Below the pieces are notes generated by a model. That model was not told where the DNA came from. It saw only the letters and a program-made list of their open reading frames with translations, and made no database searches. Of a stretch of DNA of 39,279 nt, positions 33,054 through 39,279 are shown one piece after another. The first letter of the stretch is position 1, and each line of letters begins with the position of its first letter. The translations under genes and the position numbers were made by a program. Origin of the DNA: CALAEC01 sp050692915 (GTDB lineage Bacteria > Actinomycetota > UBA4738 > CALAEC01); NCBI GenBank assembly GCA_050692915.1, contig JBOGVU010000018.1:1-39279 (forward strand), written 5' to 3'.

Positions 33054-34420
33054 CCCTGCGCGCTCGCGTGACGCTCGCCGCCGGCGTTGCCGTGCTGCTC
33101 GCGGTGGTGGCGGTGTCGATCGTCGTGTACCTCGTCGTGCGGGGCAACCTCTATGAACAGATCGACGATTCCCTCAGCCACCGCCCGCTGGCGGAGCAAC
33201 GCCTGGTAGCGCACGACACCTCCGCTGTGCCGAGGCATCTGCCGCTGGTGGAGGACGTCTTCATGCAGGTGGTCGACCGCGACGGCGGGGCCGTCACCAT
33301 TTTCGACAACCGGCCTCTGCCCATCACGGCCGACGTTCTCGCGGTGGCCCGAGGAGAACGTGAGGAGACCTTCTTCGATGCCGACGTCGACGGCACATCC
33401 GTACGGGTCTACGTCACATCGGCAGGACAGGGGACGGCATTGCAGGTTGGCCGGTCGCTGACCGAGGTCGAGCAGGCCCTCCGCCAGCTGGTGTTGACCC
33501 TCGCGGCCATCTCCCTTGCCGCCGTCGGCCTGGCGGCGGTGATCGGCCGTCTCGTCGCCGTGGCTGCCGCCGCCCCGGTACACCGGGTGGCCGAGGCCGC
33601 CGACACGGTTGCTCAGACGGGGGAGCTGTCTCATCACATCGCCGTTCCGAGCGGCGATGACCTCGGGCGGCTCGCCGCTAACTTCAACAGGATGCTCGAC
33701 GCGCTGAGCGACTCGCTGGCCCAGCAACGCCAGCTCGTGGCCGACGCGTCGCACGAGTTGCGCACACCGCTGGCCACCGTGCGAACCAACGTGGAAGTGC
33801 TCGCCCGCTCCGATGAGCTGCCACCCGAGGACCGAGCGACGCTCATCAGAGAGACCGTCGCGCAGATTGGCGAGCTGACGAGGCTCGTCGGAGACCTCGT
33901 GGAGCTTGCTCGCGGCGACGGCCAGCAGGAGCCGTTCATCCTCGTCGACCTCTACGACCTCGCACGGCGCGCCGTCGACGTCGCCGGGCGCAACTATCCG
34001 TCGATCGCGTTCCGAGTCACCGGCGTCACGAGTCCTGTCCGAGGCGCTCCTGCGCGGGTCTCCAGGGCGGTGTCGAACCTGATCGACAACGCCGCCAAGT
34101 GGAGCCCGCCGGGGGCCGAGGTCGAGATTGCGGTTCGCGGGGGCACCGTGACCGTGAGGGACTATGGGCCCGGCCTGGATCCCGCCGACCTTCCGCACGT
34201 GTTCGACCGGTTCTACCGCTCGCCTCGAGCGCGTACGATGCCCGGCTCCGGACTCGGCCTGGCGATCGTGAAGCAGGTAGCAGAGAGCCACGGCGGCACC
34301 GTCACCGTGGCGAACGCCACCGGTGGCGGTGCTCTGTTCGTGCTGCGGTTCCCCAATGGCGACGGCGACGGGGGAGCCACCGGGCTGGAAGTTCCCAACG
34401 GATTCTCATCCGGTTCTTAA
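33050..34420 (+). CDS. Sensor histidine kinase (HAMP, HisKA, HATPase_c)
   Basis: The 456-residue kinase has two membrane helices (residues 9-30 and about 147-170), which enclose an extracytoplasmic sensor domain of about 115 residues. A HAMP linker (RVAEAADTVAQTGELSHHI) follows, then the HisKA box LVADASHELRTPLATVRTNV with phospho-acceptor His235, and the HATPase_c domain (SNLIDNAAKWSPPGAEV N-box, VRDYGPGLDP, HVFDRFYRSPRARTMPGSGLGLAIVKQ). It has intact catalytic features and pairs with the regulator before it. Its TAA (34418-34420) lies inside the second half-site of the downstream operator array. Confidence 0.95.
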   Translation: MTLRARVTLAAGVAVLLAVVAVSIVVYLVVRGNLYEQIDDSLSHRPLAEQRLVAHDTSAVPRHLPLVEDVFMQVVDRDGGAVTIFDNRPLPITADVLAVARGEREETFFDADVDGTSVRVYVTSAGQGTALQVGRSLTEVEQALRQLVLTLAAISLAAVGLAAVIGRLVAVAAAAPVHRVAEAADTVAQTGELSHHIAVPSGDDLGRLAANFNRMLDALSDSLAQQRQLVADASHELRTPLATVRTNVEVLARSDELPPEDRATLIRETVAQIGELTRLVGDLVELARGDGQQEPFILVDLYDLARRAVDVAGRNYPSIAFRVTGVTSPVRGAPARVSRAVSNLIDNAAKWSPPGAEVEIAVRGGTVTVRDYGPGLDPADLPHVFDRFYRSPRARTMPGSGLGLAIVKQVAESHGGTVTVANATGGGALFVLRFPNGDGDGGATGLEVPNGFSSGS

Positions 34421-34442
34421 GGTCGCCTCACGGTTGGCTCAA
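34404..34442 (+). promoter_or_regulatory. Four 11-base-phased half-sites upstream of the lipoprotein-efflux operon
   Basis: TCTCAT at 34404, TCTTAA at 34415, CCTCAC at 34426 and GCTCAA at 34437 are spaced exactly 11 bases, like the array at 32287-32325. Both arrays contain CTCACGGTT. The first two half-sites lie in the kinase gene's last codons. The last half-site ends 23 bases before ATG 34466; no ribosome binding site is seen there, so the operon may start with a leaderless transcript. Confidence 0.75.
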
Positions 34443-34465
34443 GCTGACGGTCCATCCTCCCGACC

Positions 34466-35002
34466 ATGCCTATCAGCGCGACGCCCGAGATCACGCGGCG
34501 GCGACCCTTATCTGCGGTTGTGGTCGTCGCCGCCCTCCTGGTCCTGAGCGCCTGCGGCGCGCCAGAGGCCGACGGGGTCGCCTCGGCCGGAGGCGACGAG
34601 AACCCGGCCAACCCCCCGGCGGCCGAGCAGGCGGCCCCGCTGGACGAGGACGCCCAGGCCCTCGTCTACGCCGAGTGCATGCGTGACAACGGGGTCGAGA
34701 TGCCCGACCCGGGTCCCGGCCGACGGGGTCTGGTCGACGCCTTGCAAGCGGTTGCCGGGAGCTACGACCGGGCCACCATGCGGCAGGCCCTCTCCGCGTG
34801 CGAGGACCTCATGCCCCAGTACGCGTCGGAGGAGCAGCACGGCGACGACGTCATGCTGGCTCTCGCCGAGTGCCTGCGCGAGCAGGGTCTCGACGTGTCC
34901 GACACCCCCTTCGAGGATGCGCATTCGGGCGCCATCGATGTGAACGAGTTCAGCGCGGCGATGGAGGTATGCCGCGACGTGCTGACAGGAGGTGGCCCGT
35001 GA
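34466..35002 (+). CDS. Lipoprotein, first of a tandem pair
   Basis: This 178-residue protein has an export signal with a lipobox (VVVVAALLVLSAC, lipidated Cys30), then a linker rich in Gly, Asn, Pro and Ala and a helical domain with cysteine pairs: VYAECMRDNGVEMPDPGPG, LSACEDLMPQYA, LALAECLREQGLDV, MEVCRDVL. The C-x-R-x-NG-V-x-M-P-D-P motif is widespread in actinobacterial lipoproteins encoded beside MacAB-type systems. Its TGA overlaps the GTG of its paralogue (34999). It should sit on the outside of the membrane and may be an accessory of the efflux complex or a sensor-feeding protein; the function is not established. Confidence 0.85.
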   Translation: MPISATPEITRRRPLSAVVVVAALLVLSACGAPEADGVASAGGDENPANPPAAEQAAPLDEDAQALVYAECMRDNGVEMPDPGPGRRGLVDALQAVAGSYDRATMRQALSACEDLMPQYASEEQHGDDVMLALAECLREQGLDVSDTPFEDAHSGAIDVNEFSAAMEVCRDVLTGGGP

Positions 35003-35607
35003 CCATGTTCGAGGAGCGCGACGGGACCGCCGCACCTACGCTGCAAGAGGCTCGGTCGAGCTCCGGCACCCGGGCACCACTGCGTTCCGGCGCGATCCGA
35101 CGATCGTTGGGGGTGGCCGTCGTCACCCTGCTCGCACTGAGCGCCTGCCGAGGCCAGGCCGAGGGCGACGGGGTGGCCTCCGCCGGGGGTGACGCGAACC
35201 CCGCCGCGGAGGACACCGAGCAAGAAACGATGGACGAGGAGGTCCGGGCCCTCGCCTTCGCCGAATGCATGCGCGCCAACGGCGTCGACATGCCCGACCC
35301 GGCGCCCGGCCAGGGGGGCCTGAGCGAGGCCTTCCACGGGATCCAAGAGAACTACGACCAGGCGACCATCGACGAGGCCCTGGCCGCCTGCCAGGACCTC
35401 TTGCCCCAGCGTGCCCACGAGGGCGGGCACGACGCGGCCAGGGACGAGGTCGAGCTGGCTCTCGCCGAGTGCCTGCGCGAGCAGGGCCTCGAGGTTCCCG
35501 ACAACCTGTTCGAGGGTAGGGGGCTGCACGACGTCGATGACGACGAGCTCCGCGCCGCGATGGAGGAGTGCCGCGACGTGGTCGCGGGAGGAGGCGACCA
35601 CGGATGA
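34999..35607 (+). CDS. Lipoprotein, second of a tandem pair
   Basis: This 202-residue protein repeats the layout of its neighbour: a hydrophobic signal with lipobox (VAVVTLLALSAC, Cys50), the linker sequence GDGVASAGGDANPA (also near-identical in the first copy), and AFAECMRANGVDMPDPAPG, LAACQDLLPQ, LALAECLREQGLEVPD, MEECRDVV. The pair arose by duplication. The N-terminus before the signal is unusually long (about 35 residues), so a later start is possible; the GTG at 34999 is supported by the GTGA overlap. Its own TGA overlaps the ATG of the membrane-fusion gene. Confidence 0.82.
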   Translation: MTMFEERDGTAAPTLQEARSSSGTRAPLRSGAIRRSLGVAVVTLLALSACRGQAEGDGVASAGGDANPAAEDTEQETMDEEVRALAFAECMRANGVDMPDPAPGQGGLSEAFHGIQENYDQATIDEALAACQDLLPQRAHEGGHDAARDEVELALAECLREQGLEVPDNLFEGRGLHDVDDDELRAAMEECRDVVAGGGDHG

Positions 35608-36773
35608 CCGAGACCCTGCAGCCGATCTCTCACGCCGAGCTGGAGTCGGAGGCGCCCCGTCCGCGGCGCGGCCTGATCTGGCTCGTCCTCGGCGGGGCGG
35701 TCGTCGCCGCGGCCGGCGTCGGCGCCTGGCTGTGGGTGACCAACGCCTCGATCGATCCGGCACCGGCCGCGGCCGGCCCGGTCGCCACCGCCGAGGTCAC
35801 CCGGGCCACGCTCACGGCGACCGAGACGTGGGACGGGACCCTCGGCCACGGGTCGCCGTTCACGGTCGCCGCCCAGGCCGGTGGGTCTCCTTCGGAATCG
35901 GAATCTTCCTCCCCCTCGTCAACCGTGACCCGATTGCTGGACCAGGGCGCGAGGGTCGAGCGGGGCGAGGAGCTCTTCCGGGTGGACGAGCAGCCGGTGA
36001 CCCTCTTGATAGGCAAGATCCCCATATACCGCGACCTCGTACCCGGCGACTCGGGGCCCGACGTCCGACAGCTCGAGGTGAACCTGGAGAAGCTCGGCTA
36101 CGGAGGGTTCACCGCGGACGCTGTGTACTCGTCCTCCACGGCCGAGGCGGTTCGCGACTGGCAGGAGGACGTCGGCGCGCAGGTGACCGGCGTCGTGTCC
36201 CGGGCGAGCGTCGTCTTCATGCCCGAGCGCGGACGGGTGGACAGCGTGCACGTCGACGTGGGAGATTCCGTCTCCCCGGGAACGCCCGTCCTAGACATCA
36301 CCGGCACCGAGCAGGTGGTGAGCCTGGAGGTCGATGTCGACGACCGGGACCTGGTCGAGGTCGACACCGACGTCACCGTGGCGCTCCCGGACGGCACCGA
36401 GATCGCCGGGACCGTGACATCGCTCAACGTGATCGAGCCCGAGCCGCCGGCCGGGGTGGCTGAAGGCGCGGCCGCCGCTCCGGAGGACCCCGTCGCCGAG
36501 GTCGAGGTTACGCTCGCCGATCCTGCCCCCAAGGAGTTCATCGACGGTCCGGTCGACGTGATCGTGGGCATTGATGAGCGCGCCGACGTGCTCAGCGTTC
36601 CGGTCAACGCCCTGCTCGCGCTGGCCGAGGGCGGTTACGGGCTGGAGGTCGTGAGTGACGACGGTACCACCGAGATCGTCGCCGTCGACACCGGGCTGTT
36701 CACCGGCGGCCGGGTCGAGGTGAGCGGCGCCGGCATCATCGAGGGCACGGTCGTGGGAGCCGCGGGCCGGTGA
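35604..36773 (+). CDS. Periplasmic adaptor/membrane-fusion protein with peptidoglycan-binding domain
   Basis: The 389-residue protein has an N-terminal membrane segment (GLIWLVLGGAVVAAAGVGAWLWV, 23-45), a beta-barrel/lipoyl-like part split by a Ser-rich insert (SPSESESSSPSSTVTRLLDQGARVERGEELFRVDEQPV), a peptidoglycan-binding helical module (GPDVRQLEVNLEKLGYGGF, then STAEAVRDWQED) and HlyD-like barrels (GRVDSVHVDVGDSVSPGTPVLDITG). This is the usual gram-positive MacA-like adaptor that works with a MacB-type ATPase/permease. ATG 35604 overlaps the preceding TGA. It forms an operon with the ATPase and permease that follow. Confidence 0.9.
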   Translation: MTETLQPISHAELESEAPRPRRGLIWLVLGGAVVAAAGVGAWLWVTNASIDPAPAAAGPVATAEVTRATLTATETWDGTLGHGSPFTVAAQAGGSPSESESSSPSSTVTRLLDQGARVERGEELFRVDEQPVTLLIGKIPIYRDLVPGDSGPDVRQLEVNLEKLGYGGFTADAVYSSSTAEAVRDWQEDVGAQVTGVVSRASVVFMPERGRVDSVHVDVGDSVSPGTPVLDITGTEQVVSLEVDVDDRDLVEVDTDVTVALPDGTEIAGTVTSLNVIEPEPPAGVAEGAAAAPEDPVAEVEVTLADPAPKEFIDGPVDVIVGIDERADVLSVPVNALLALAEGGYGLEVVSDDGTTEIVAVDTGLFTGGRVEVSGAGIIEGTVVGAAGR

Positions 36774-37513
36774 GCTCGGACTCTTCTGCCGGCGTATCGG
36801 CGTCGGCCGGGGAGCGCGCGGTGGCCGAGCTGAGCGGCGTGATCCGCACCTATCCCGGACACCCCCCGGTCCGGGCCCTGCGCGCGGTCGACCTGCGCAT
36901 CGAGCGAGGCGACCTGCTCGGCATCGTCGGTCCATCCGGCTCGGGCAAGACCACCCTGCTGAACATCCTGGGCACCCTCGACCGCGCCGATGCCGGCACG
37001 GTCCGCATCGACGGGCACGACGTCAGCACGCTGACCGACCGGCAGCTGTCGGCGCTGCGGGCGCACCGGATCGGCTTCGTGTTCCAGCAGTTCTTCCTGG
37101 CCCCCGGCGTCAGCGCGCTGGACAACGTGGCAGATGGGCTGCTGTACACAGGGCTGGCGCTGGCAGAGCGGCGACGCCGGGCCAGGAAGACCCTCGCCCG
37201 AGTAGGACTCGCCGACCGCACCCACCACCGGCCGAACGAACTCTCCGGCGGCCAGAACCAGCGCGTCGCGGTAGCCCGAGCGCTGGTCGGGAGACCCTCT
37301 CTGCTGCTGGCCGACGAGCCGACCGGAGCCCTGGACAGCGGATCCGGCGCGGCCGTGCTCGAGCTGCTGAACGAGCTGCACGAGGACGGCACCACCATCG
37401 TGGTAATCACCCACGACCACGACGTGGCCCGCCTGCTGGCCCGTCAGGTGTACCTCCGGGACGGGGAGATCGCATCCGACGATGCTGTCCCGAGGACCCC
37501 GGAGGGACGATGA
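36770..37513 (+). CDS. ABC transporter ATPase, MacB type
   Basis: The 247-residue ATPase shows GPSGSGKTTLLNILGTLD (Walker A), IGFVFQQFFLAPGVSALDN (Q-loop), LSGGQNQRVAVARALVG (signature), LLLADEPTGALD (Walker B) and VVITHDHDV (H-loop). It begins at GTG 36770, overlapping the adaptor's TGA, with an N-terminal Ser/Ala extension of about 20 residues before the domain. It works with the adjacent permease. It is clearly a different subfamily from the ATPase at 28362. Confidence 0.94.
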   Translation: MSSDSSAGVSASAGERAVAELSGVIRTYPGHPPVRALRAVDLRIERGDLLGIVGPSGSGKTTLLNILGTLDRADAGTVRIDGHDVSTLTDRQLSALRAHRIGFVFQQFFLAPGVSALDNVADGLLYTGLALAERRRRARKTLARVGLADRTHHRPNELSGGQNQRVAVARALVGRPSLLLADEPTGALDSGSGAAVLELLNELHEDGTTIVVITHDHDVARLLARQVYLRDGEIASDDAVPRTPEGR

Positions 37514-38706
37514 TGCTCCCGTCGAGGCTCAGGCCGCGGGACGCGCTCCGGGTCGCGGGCGTCGGGTTGAAGGCACGGCCGCTGCGGGCGGTGCTGTCCG
37601 CGCTCGGCGTCGCCATCGGCATCGCCGCCATGGTCGCGGTGGTGGGGATCTCCGCCAGCAGCCGGGCCGAGATCGACCGGCAGCTGCGGGCACTGGGCAC
37701 CAACCTGCTGACGGTCGAACCGGGAGAGGAGCTGCTAAGCGGCGAGCCAGCGAACCTGCCGCCCGAAAGCGTGGACATGGTGGCGCGGATCGGCCCGGTC
37801 ACCTCCGTCAGCGCCATCGGCACGGTGGACGAGGCCTTCGTCTACCGCAGCGACCACATCGACGAGCTGCGCACCAACGGCATCACCACGATGGCCGCCC
37901 GCCCGGACCTGCTGGATGCCGTCAGCGGCGAGGTCGCCTCCGGCCGGTGGCTCGACGACGCCCTGGCCTCCTACCCCACGGTGGTGCTGGGGTCCACGAC
38001 GGCCGAGCGGCTGGGCATCTCACAGACCGACGGCAGCGTCGCCGTCTGGCTCGGTGACGAATGGTTCACCGTCGTGGGCATCCTGGCTCCAGCACCTCTG
38101 GCGCCTGAGCTGGACGCCGCAGCGCTGGTGGGCTGGCCAATCGCGGAGGAGCTGCTCGGATACGACGGCGCGCCGACCAGGCTGTATGAACGCTCACCGG
38201 AGGCGCAGGTCGAGGATGTCCGCGCTGTCCTGCCGGCGACGGTCAACCCGGAGAACCCGGAGGAGGTCACCGTCAGCCGGCCCTCGGACGCCCTGGCCGC
38301 GCAGGCGGCCGCCGACGAGACGCTCATCACACTGTTGCTCGCACTCGGTGGAGTCGCCCTGCTCGTGGGCGGTATCGGGGTGGCCAACACCATGGTCATC
38401 GCGGTCCTTGAGCGACGCTCCGATATCGGCCTGCGCCGGGCCCTGGGCGCCACCAGGCGGCACATCCGCGTTCAGTTCCTAGGGGAGTCGGTCCTGCTGG
38501 CCGGCTTCGGCGGGATCGGCGGGGCCGCGCTCGGGGGCACGGTCACGGCTTTCTTCGCGGCGAGCCGCGACTGGCCGTTCGCCCTGCCGGTCTGGGTTCT
38601 GGGGATGGCGGCTAGCGCCACGGTCGTTGTCGGGGCCATCGCCGGCGCCTACCCCGCTGCACGCGCGGCCCGGATGTCACCGACAGCCGCCCTAGCCACG
38701 GTGTGA
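37510..38706 (+). CDS. MacB-type ABC permease
   Basis: This 398-residue permease has an N-terminal membrane helix (VLSALGVAIGIAAMVAVVGISA, about 28-49), a MacB_PCD extracytoplasmic domain (to about 265) and three C-terminal helices of the FtsX domain (LITLLLALGGVALLVGGIGVANTMV, ESVLLAGFGGIGGAALGGTVTAFF and VLGMAASATVVVGAIAGAYPA). The motif AVLERRSDIGLRRALGATRRHIRVQFLGES is the FtsX/MacB cytoplasmic loop. Its start overlaps the ATPase stop by 4 bases. Together with the lipoproteins, adaptor and ATPase it forms a complete four-component efflux operon; the substrate (antimicrobial peptide, macrolide-like or lipid) is not shown. Confidence 0.94.
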   Translation: MMLPSRLRPRDALRVAGVGLKARPLRAVLSALGVAIGIAAMVAVVGISASSRAEIDRQLRALGTNLLTVEPGEELLSGEPANLPPESVDMVARIGPVTSVSAIGTVDEAFVYRSDHIDELRTNGITTMAARPDLLDAVSGEVASGRWLDDALASYPTVVLGSTTAERLGISQTDGSVAVWLGDEWFTVVGILAPAPLAPELDAAALVGWPIAEELLGYDGAPTRLYERSPEAQVEDVRAVLPATVNPENPEEVTVSRPSDALAAQAAADETLITLLLALGGVALLVGGIGVANTMVIAVLERRSDIGLRRALGATRRHIRVQFLGESVLLAGFGGIGGAALGGTVTAFFAASRDWPFALPVWVLGMAASATVVVGAIAGAYPAARAARMSPTAALATV

Positions 38707-38738
38707 GCGGATCACTCGACCAAGAGGAGGACAGGCAC

Positions 38739-38945
38739 ATGACTGACCCGACCCGCAACCCCGACACCCGAGACGACATGAGCGCCGGGCCCGGCGGCGG
38801 AGCGAAGCCCGGCATGCCACGCTGGTTGAAGGTCTCTCTGATCGTCGCCGCCGTCGTGGTCCTGCTGGCGATCGTCTTGGCGCTCACCGGGGTCCTCGGT
38901 CAACACGGACCTGAGCAATTCGGACCTGGGCAACATGGAGCATAG
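38739..38945 (+). CDS. Small single-pass membrane protein (paralogue of 28180)
   Basis: The ATG at 38739 follows AGAGGAGGACAGGCAC. The 68-residue protein has a hydrophilic start (MTDPTRNPDTRDD), a Gly/Pro-rich linker, one membrane helix (VSLIVAAVVVLLAIVLALTG) and a tail with HGPEQFGPGQHG. Its RBS context, MTDP-R-PD opening, membrane segment and GHGP-type end match those of the gene at 28180. A longer GTG start at 38703 overlapping the permease is rejected in favour of the strong ribosome binding site. It closes the second transporter operon, as the other copy opens the first. Confidence 0.72.
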   Translation: MTDPTRNPDTRDDMSAGPGGGAKPGMPRWLKVSLIVAAVVVLLAIVLALTGVLGQHGPEQFGPGQHGA

Positions 38946-38984
38946 ACACGACGCGGCCACCGATCGGGCGGTCAGGCCGTCGAA

Positions 38985-39279
38985 ATGATGCAGTCGCTTC
39001 GTGAGGTGATGCACTCGCTTCGCGCCTCGCCCGGGTTCGCCCTCGCCGTGCTGATCACCCTTGGACTGGCTGGGTTGATCGGTCTGATGACCTTGCTGAT
39101 GTCTGTCCTGGGCGGTTTCCTCGGCATGGCGCACTTCACGGAGCCATCCCACCGCATCCACGACCTCACCTACGGGTTCCTGTTCACGACGGCCGTAGTG
39201 GGTTTGCTCGCCCAGCTCCTGCGGCCGTCGAAGAACGTCGCCGGTATGTTGATGGCACTGATCCCTTGGATCGGACTGC
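38985..39279 (+). CDS. Integral membrane protein, 3' end off the window
   Basis: The ATG at 38985 (or 38988) opens a frame that remains open to the window edge (98 codons visible). An in-frame stop at 38943-38945 excludes a longer start. It has a short basic start (QSLREVMHSLRASPGF), a long hydrophobic stretch (ALAVLITLGLAGLIGLMTLLMSVLGGFLG), a loop (MAHFTEPSHRIHDLTYG), a second helix (FLFTTAVVGLLAQLL) and the beginning of a third (VAGMLMALIPWIGL). It lies 39 bases after the small membrane protein gene. I do not recognise a family. Confidence 0.65.
   Translation, partial: MMQSLREVMHSLRASPGFALAVLITLGLAGLIGLMTLLMSVLGGFLGMAHFTEPSHRIHDLTYGFLFTTAVVGLLAQLLRPSKNVAGMLMALIPWIGL

Noticed and set aside
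1..39279. CRISPR array
   Set aside because: I saw no array of regularly spaced identical repeats with variable spacers and no cas genes. The only regular repeats are the 11-base half-site arrays and the IS481 end repeats.

Overview
The window is high-GC DNA with frequent GTG starts, 4-base ATGA/GTGA gene overlaps, ECF sigma modules and MacB-like efflux operons. It looks like an actinomycete-type bacterium (Actinomycetota), probably an uncultivated soil or sediment lineage; no marker gene fixes the genus. It has two parts: an accessory part at 1-25.7 kb, full of insertions and decayed genes, and an intact block of signalling and efflux genes at 25.7-39.3 kb.

Accessory part. A SagB-type dehydrogenase runs off the left edge. 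A truncated FIST-domain gene is fused to a remnant of an integrative-element end. A three-gene cassette follows (ERCC4-type nuclease, DUF4258, DUF2283), then a frameshifted rve-type IS and a complete group II intron with its maturase. Next come gene fossils: a TetR C-terminus, and a CIRCE operator still attached to the 5' end of a groES gene. Two ECF sigma modules point in opposite directions, each paired with a single-pass membrane protein. After a series of surface/secreted protein genes, several broken, there is an MBL-fold pseudogene, an IS1182 fragment, an intact rve-type IS and a nicotinamidase neighbourhood of small genes. A tRNA(CAU) 3' half beside a second, inverted copy of the integrative-element end, a frameshifted IS110 element, a second group II intron and an IS481 element close this part.

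The main discovery is the second group II intron (21351-24291). Comparison with its sibling (4825-6883) shows it is a twintron: an 840-base ORF-less group II intron (21583-22422), with its own GTGTG start, domain V, domain VI and branch-point A, sits inside domain I of the outer intron. Removing it restores the sibling sequence exactly.

Signalling and efflux part. A DesK-like kinase and NarL-type regulator are divergent from a DUF2218 gene, a small membrane protein, a LolD/MacB-type ABC ATPase, an 818-residue FtsX-type permease and a membrane-anchored methyltransferase. Then come an OmpR-type regulator and its kinase, followed by two tandem paralogous lipoproteins, a membrane-fusion protein, a second ATPase and a MacB-type permease, almost all overlapping by 4 bases. 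The promoter regions of the OmpR-type regulator and of the lipoprotein-efflux operon both carry four half-sites spaced exactly 11 bases apart. This is a strong internal argument that the regulator controls itself and the efflux operon. Two related small membrane proteins (28180 and 38739) accompany the two transporter modules.
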